Source of the DNA: Diphasiastrum complanatum
Taxonomy: Eukaryota; Streptophyta; Lycopodiopsida; Lycopodiales; Lycopodiaceae
DNA length: 64,000 nt
Direction of reading: 5' to 3'
NCBI GenBank assembly: GCA_029204225.1
Contig: CM055106.1
Location: 5,590,361 to 5,654,360, forward strand
Below are positions 55,553-64,000 of the stretch, one piece after another. The position numbers were made by a program, and so were the translations under genes. The notes beneath the pieces are model-generated. The model was given only the letters and a program-made list of their open reading frames with translations, had not been told where the DNA came from and ran no database searches. Numbering within the stretch: position 1 is the stretch's first letter; each line of letters begins with the position of its first letter.

Positions 55553-57301
55553 TGGTCTCAGAGCCTACCTATGCTTTTCATGCATCTTTCATCCATCGTT
55601 TCAAAAATTTCATGAAAATCAAGATCTAGAGAGTGTTGATTGCATCTCCCATGCTATCTCAAGCAAATTTGGATCAAGAGGGTTCATCATCACAAGGATT
55701 GAATCACTTCTAACATTTTATGGAATTCCTGCTCAGACACATGTGAAGGATATCCCAATTCACTTTGGTGATTTTCTTCCACGTGAAATCCAAATTTGGA
55801 GCTTGATAGCTAGTTTCAAAGCTTGATAGTCTAATTTATGTAGCAATTGATTTCATAGATATTGGATCTTCCAATAAAAAGTTATAATCAATTGAATCAA
55901 GGTAAATAGGGCACCCAACCTGGTTGGACACTTTTACTTTTGACTCGATCATGCCTGTTTGACCAAAAATTTCATCTCTAGGCTTGCCAATATGATCTTT
56001 TTGAGATCTAGTCATCATTTTGAGGTCATAGCCACTTTATTTCATACAATCGGATTGTATTTGAGTGATTTGTGGATTCTTGGAGTGTTCACGCATGCCA
56101 AAGAAAGATTGACCCTAACTTTGCCTACATTCCATCAACTGATGAGAGGTTGATCTAGTTCAAGAGAGATTGAAGAAGCTAGTGAGGTCCATCTCACAAT
56201 TTGTTGCAAGATCTTGCATAGGAGTTGGTAGCACACCCTTATTGGATCCTTTAGTGAGAGATAAAGCAACATTTATTGTCTAATTCACAAGGAGTCTTCA
56301 CTATTTCATGGCATCTATGGGTTCCTTTCTATTGGAATCTAGTGAAAGGCTATCGTCCTCCAACAATTCTATTTGGAAGGTTATATGGAGTCTATCCTTA
56401 CACTCCAAGATGTGATGGAAATTGTACTTGGGATTGAGGAGGAGCCTCAATCCTTCAAGAAGTACAAGAAGAGAGCTAGGATGGCTCTCCATTATATCAA
56501 ATGAATGTCTCCAATGAGATTTTGAGGGAGATTGGTGCTTGCACTTTGGTCAAGATGCTTGGGATACTCTCAAAGCAATCTATGAGGCCAAGAATACCTC
56601 AAGACTCCTCACTCTTAGAAATCAAATCTTCCAAAGTTCTCAAAAGAGTGATGAGAGTGCCACTAATTATGTTTTGAGAGTGAAAGATACTCATAGGGAG
56701 CTTGCTTGTATTGGAAATTCCATAAAGCAAAGTGAGCTAGTCCAAGTCATACTTAATGGCTTGAGAGATGAGTATGAGAACCTTGTCCAATCCTATGCTA
56801 TCAAGGAGGATCTAACTAACTTTGGAGGATTTGCAAGGAGTGCTAATAGCTGAAGAATCAAGGCATGAGAACAAGCTATTAAGGATGGAGAAGTTATCAC
56901 TCAATCATAATAGTGATGGCGAAGCTCTTTTTGCCAAGCACAAAGGGAGGAGCAAGAAGCAACACCAGCACTTCTCCAAGGAGAAAGCAGAAGATAAAGA
57001 TCAAGATGGAGAGGAGGAGGATTCCTCTCATGCTTATACCTCAAAGAAGAAGAAGAACATTAAACGTTTCTTTTGTGGCAAGAAGGGTCACTTTGCTACA
57101 AATTGTTTCAAAAAGAAGAATCAATTCAAGAAAGCTAGCCTTCCAAATGAGAAAGAAGGCTCTATTGCAAGTGACGGAGAGGGATCTCTTATGGTCTCTA
57201 GTTTTTCATCTACACCTTTCAAGAAGGATGGATCTTGGTACATTGATAGTGGAGCATCTTCACATATGTGTAGCTCTAATTATTCCAATAGATTATTGTA
57301 G
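55553..57301 (+). mobile_element. Plus-strand Copia remnant: PBS, gag, protease
   Basis: LTR end ...GAATTTTCACA (55552) followed by PBS-like TGGTCTCAGAGCC (55553-55565; one base from the usual TGGTATCAGAGCC). A long leader is followed by gag and protease; the element ends at about 57301. Confidence 0.78.
56460..57301 (+). pseudogene. Copia gag-protease remnant
   Basis: RARMALHYIK then stops, AWDTLKAIYEAKNTSRLLTL, NQIFQSSQKSDESATNYVL, VILNGLRDEYENLVQSYA. A frame change near 56830 leads to the knuckle CGKKGHFATNC (56822-57301 frame, CFFCGKK-type with the first Cys pair altered to RFFCGKK) and protease SWYIDSGASSHM. Truncated 15 residues later. Confidence 0.85.
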
Positions 57302-58770
<1,469 letters not shown>

Positions 58771-58900
58771 GAATGGTTGTGATCTTTGCACATTATGGGG
58801 TTATGATCCAACGATGGGCATCAAGAGACTTCAAGTGCACTTAGTGTTCTGAAATCTCTATATTAAGGAAAGTTACACAACCCTACACTTTACTCTTCCT

Positions 58901-60923
<2,023 letters not shown>

Positions 60924-61014
60924 ACTGACCAAAGAGCCATGGTTTCTATAACGACCAAAGAGCCATGCTTTCTATAACGACCAAAGAGCTTGAAACCATG
61001 GCTCTTTGGTCAGT
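60924..61014. repeat. 22-bp perfect inverted repeat with nested direct repeat
   Basis: Arm 60924-60945 (ACTGACCAAAGAGCC...) and complement 60993-61014, loop 47 nt. The loop itself contains further CGACCAAAGAGC copies. It lies at the 3' end of the Gypsy remnant. Confidence 0.9.
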
Positions 61015-61482
61015 TAGTTTTGTAATCCAGGTATCAGGATCAATATTAACTGTGGAATCATGATTTTGTAGCATGATATGATTCTGTCCCCAATTGTGAA
61101 GAGCTTGGGACGTTCTGAGCCACAGTCTTCCTAGCAGGACATTGTAGGATTGGGGAGAGTCAAGCAAGTCCAAGACTACAAAATCGAGCACGACTACTTT
61201 GGTTTGCACTTCATTGGCTATGCCTAATGGTTTCATGCTAGCGTGGTGTTAGCTAATCGAATCGAATCGTACAGGAGCACTTACCATGTGAGTAAAACCC
61301 CATTCATGATAAAGTTTGGAAAAAATGATATTCACTCCAAATCCTCCGTCAACTTTGTCTGATTCTTTTGGAAACCCTTGATGTGTGATCGGAATGGTCA
61401 CATGCTTAGTATTTTTCTCCCATCCTACCCCTACTTGGTGGACTGGTTGCGATCTCTCTACTTCTTCATCTATCTGGTCCAT
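60946..61482 (-). pseudogene. Gypsy aspartic protease remnant
   Basis: VDGGFGVNIIFSKLYHEWGF (Asp-Gly-Gly in place of the usual DSG/DGG-S-GVN motif), one in-frame stop near 61240, then VVVLDFVVLDL and YNVLLGRLWLRT, the flap-distal ILGRPWL-like motif. A retropepsin cleaves the Gag-Pol polyprotein; here it is broken and cut before RT. Confidence 0.65.
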
Positions 61483-62009
61483 CTATGTAGGTTTTCAATC
61501 CTTCCCAGAGGGTCGGATGCATTTTGAGTAAGGTACCTAAGGGCATTCTAACGTCACTTCTCAATAGATCGACTAGGACAGCGATGTGGTCTTTCTCCTC
61601 TTCCTTGCTATGGAAAGGGACTTTGAAACCAGAATGCTCATTCGCATTCTGTCCGGTTTCACAGATGAACTGTAGTAACCTGGGATTTACTAGGGAGCGA
61701 GGGGAAGTGGTAGGTCATTGCTCGTTTGCGCCTTCGAGCTGACATTGATCTTGCTCTCGGGCTGTCTCTCTAGCTTGATCTAGGGCTTGGGCTTCTTTCA
61801 CCCACTCCTTCATGCATCTAAAGCTACCTTGCTCAACGGTGGGGTTCAGGTATTCTCCTATGTATAAGAAACCAGATGATCCACCACTAGCAGGACCAAT
61901 GGTAGTAGATTTGGATGGCTCCTTCTCTTTTCATTTTTGGGCTTTCGTCTGGATGAATATTGGCATTGTCGATGCCTTGGGCTCTCCTACCACACTCATC
62001 AAATTTAGA

Positions 62010-62620
62010 GGGTTAGAGAACTCTCTTTGCTTCTCCGTTCTCATTGGACACATGAGATATGGGTGTCTGTACCCACAATCTCGGCACAATGGTACAAAGT
62101 TGCCTTGTGGCTTGTTAGGGCACTCGACGATTCTATGGTTCTCTCCACATCCGTAGCACTTGATGGGAGCTCTAAATCATGTACCTCTAAGCTGATTGGC
62201 ATAGATTGACACTAAGTCTCCATTCTCTCCGTCTATAAAATGCACCAGAATAGATTCATGTGCATCCTCTCTAGGGTAGTAGGGTTCTTTGGTCGCTTTG
62301 ACCATGTTCAACTACTGAGCAGCTTGTTGTGGATTTCATACTACTAAATCTTGGGTTCTAGGGGGAATGGGAGCTAATACCAATCTAGGCGGTAGTTGGG
62401 ATAAGGCACCTTGTCGTTGCACCAATGGGACGGGATTTGGTGCTGGTCAGGCTGCTTGATTTATGATATTATAGCAACATTCATTGCTATCATGATTGCT
62501 CATATTACATATATGACAATATCGGGCAGGTCATTCTAACCTTCGTCTCAGCTGCGAGCACTCATTTCCAGTGTGGTTGCCTTAACAGTGTGGACACCAG
62601 GTGGATTCTCTCCTTGGATA
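62010..62620 (-). pseudogene. Four zinc-knuckle remnants of the Gypsy nucleocapsid
   Basis: CPHC-stop-GNHTGNEC and CHICNMSNHDSNEC (about 62610-62470), then CYGCGENHRIVEC and CRDCGYRHPYLMC (about 62160-62050). The last two are CX2CX3HX4C, one residue shorter than the usual CX2CX4HX4C. Confidence 0.65.
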
Positions 62621-62815
62621 GGCGTGGGTAGGTCCTAGTTGCATGCCTTTCAGCTTTCCGTGGTAAGGTCGGTAGCAAGCTTTTTAATCTACTCGTTGCT
62701 CTATTGTGCATCATCTCTAAGGCGGATATGATGGTATCGGCGCTATTGGATGTAGAGTCGGAAGCATCATCATGAAGCTATCCTTATGTTTGGCTCTTCA
62801 GTCTTTTCTACGTCT

Positions 62816-63600
62816 TCATTCTTGGTCAGAGTTATCAGAGTCTGAACTAGTGCTCTTACTATCGTCGACTCTCTTTATGGCATCGGTGCAGGCTGCTTGA
62901 AAAGACACGTATTTGTCTCTTTGGTTCATTTGCTGTCTGATTCCCTTGGGTAATCCTGCCGTGAACCATGTCAAAACACTATGATCTGGGATGCTATTAG
63001 GGTCGTATCCACCATGCAATCTCTTGATCCTTTCTATGTAGTCGCATAGGGACTCATTTTTCTTATCCATACGGATTTTTCCAAGTTGTAGGAATGGATC
63101 GAAAAGGAAACGGGTGGTTTTAAAACGGGTGATAAACTCAGCCTGTAAAATATTCCAATCGTCTCGTTCGTTCTGTTTGGGATTGAAATACCAATCTTTC
63201 TCAGTGTTAGTTAGGCACACATTGATATATCTTAGCAGCTCTTGCGAAGTGTCGTACGTATCTGTAGGCCCTACATGCTTGGGTGTAGATCTATAGAAAT
63301 CATCGTAGATCTTCCTTCCCATCAAACCGTGGAAGGTTGATCTTGGAGAAATTCTGGATTGCGGGGGTTACAAATGGTCTGGGATTGTCCATTAGGGGTG
63401 GATCTACGTCAACGGATTCAGGTAATATTTCGATCGATATGTTGACAAATTCTTCTAGCCCCATCAATGGTGTGTAAGAGTGAGGAGTGTGTATTCAAGC
63501 TTCCATCATTTGAAGTTGAATCGTCTGATGATGATCCATTAGGTGATTTCCTCCTAGCTTGAAGCTTCCTACGTATTCGTTGTTGCCTTGTGTCTGGCAA
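62816..63600 (-). pseudogene. Gypsy-type gag (Retrotrans_gag)
   Basis: N-terminal MPDTRQQRIRRKLQARRKS and Ser/Asp-rich segment (63600-63418), frame change, then 63325-62816 with CLTNTEKDWYFNP, ILQAEFITRFKTTRFLFDP, LCDYIERIKRLHGGYDP and LTWFTAGLPKGIRQQM, the typical Ty3/Gypsy capsid region. It ends in a Ser/Asp-rich tail. Confidence 0.75.
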
Positions 63601-63785
63601 CTGGGCCTTGGAGGTATTGGCCTATTGAGCTTCCAAGGATGTTGCTGCTTGTGGATTTGGTTGTGGGCTTTGTTGCTTGTGTACCAGCGGAAGAATACTA
63701 GTGTTTACTCTTTTGGGTGGAAGCTCGGATGGTGACGTAGCCCAGGAGCATGGACGCTTGGATTGTTTAGCCCCTATTGGGATGT

Positions 63786-63789
<4 letters not shown>

Positions 63790-63836
<47 letters not shown>
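63790..63836. repeat. (CT)n microsatellite, ~47 bp
   Basis: CT dinucleotides directly before the second copy of the dispersed repeat. Confidence 0.93.
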
Positions 63837-63838
<2 letters not shown>

Positions 63839-64000
63839 GGTCATTATGCTTCTTCTTATTTCGACAACAACAAATAAAAAGCCTTTTTCCTATATTGTAC
63901 GAAAAGCTACTATAGAATGCCTTACTCAGCCAAACTTAGAGATATGGTTCCCTAAAGGAATTTAAAAAAAAAAAAAAGACTTTTGGTGGGAATTTGGTTT
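63837..64000. repeat. Dispersed repeat adjoining (CT)n, copy 2 (cut by window end)
   Basis: CATGGTCATTATGCTTCTTC... matches 58603-58770 to the last base of the window. Confidence 0.85.

Larger units (their letters stand above)
60946..63600 (-). mobile_element. Ty3/Gypsy-like gag-protease remnant
   Basis: Minus strand, gag to protease in order (63600 to 60946), no RT detected. Ends at the inverted repeat at 60924-61014. No LTR seen in the window. Confidence 0.7.

Overview
The window is nuclear DNA from a land plant. One large spliced plus-strand gene fills the first 30 kb, and the remaining 34 kb is decayed transposon sequence with no host gene that I can recognise. The gene encodes the plant RME-8 / GRV2 (KAM2) endosomal J-domain protein. 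The 10-kb and 6-kb transposon-filled introns, the abundance of a YADD-type LINE family and the very long (GA)n tracts suggest a large seed-free vascular plant genome, perhaps a fern. That taxonomic guess is weak; only 'land plant' is firm.

Region 1 (1-30111): fourteen exons of GRV2/RME-8, with the 5' end cut by the window edge. The exons join without any frame break into 2205 codons plus a TAG stop. They carry a GYF_2 domain, a J domain with HPD, four IWN-type motifs and the conserved C-terminal armadillo-like region. The J-domain exon ends at a GC donor. Intron 5 (10.1 kb) holds a head-to-tail, all-minus-strand array of four LINE segments. Each ends in a pyrimidine microsatellite tail, and the 5' end of each abuts the tail of the next; one such tract is an uninterrupted (GA)154. 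Intron 7 (6.1 kb) holds a full-length but defective Copia element with a GTTAG target duplication. A later tandem duplication copied its 3' LTR together with host intron DNA. Intron 12 has a perfect 180-bp tandem repeat, a foldback hairpin and two opposed LINE 3' ends.

Region 2 (30112-38820): gene-free flank with an 84-bp duplication, a 327-bp hAT-type MITE with an 8-bp target duplication, a decayed hAT (DUF659-like) transposase, and small degenerate repeats.

Region 3 (38828-44536): a nested pair of Copia elements. The inner one (39158-43828) has 985/952-bp LTRs, a tRNA-Met-type PBS and a CTTAC target duplication. It lacks its reverse transcriptase and sits inside the gag of an older Copia copy.

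Region 4 (44537-57301): non-coding AT-rich DNA with ~178-bp repeats marked by CACATGTG/CACGTG palindromes, a minus-strand Copia remnant with a 498-bp LTR, and a plus-strand Copia gag-protease remnant.

Region 5 (57302-64000): two long (CT)n tracts plus a third near the window end, with a dispersed repeat that starts at (CT)n in two places, and a minus-strand Ty3/Gypsy-like gag-protease remnant with four zinc knuckles.

The GRV2 protein is the only unit likely to be functional. All transposon reading frames seen carry stops, frameshifts or large deletions. The most unusual structure is the microsatellite-tailed LINE array in intron 5, which looks like a lineage that ends in, and possibly inserts into, (TC)n/(TTC)n tracts.
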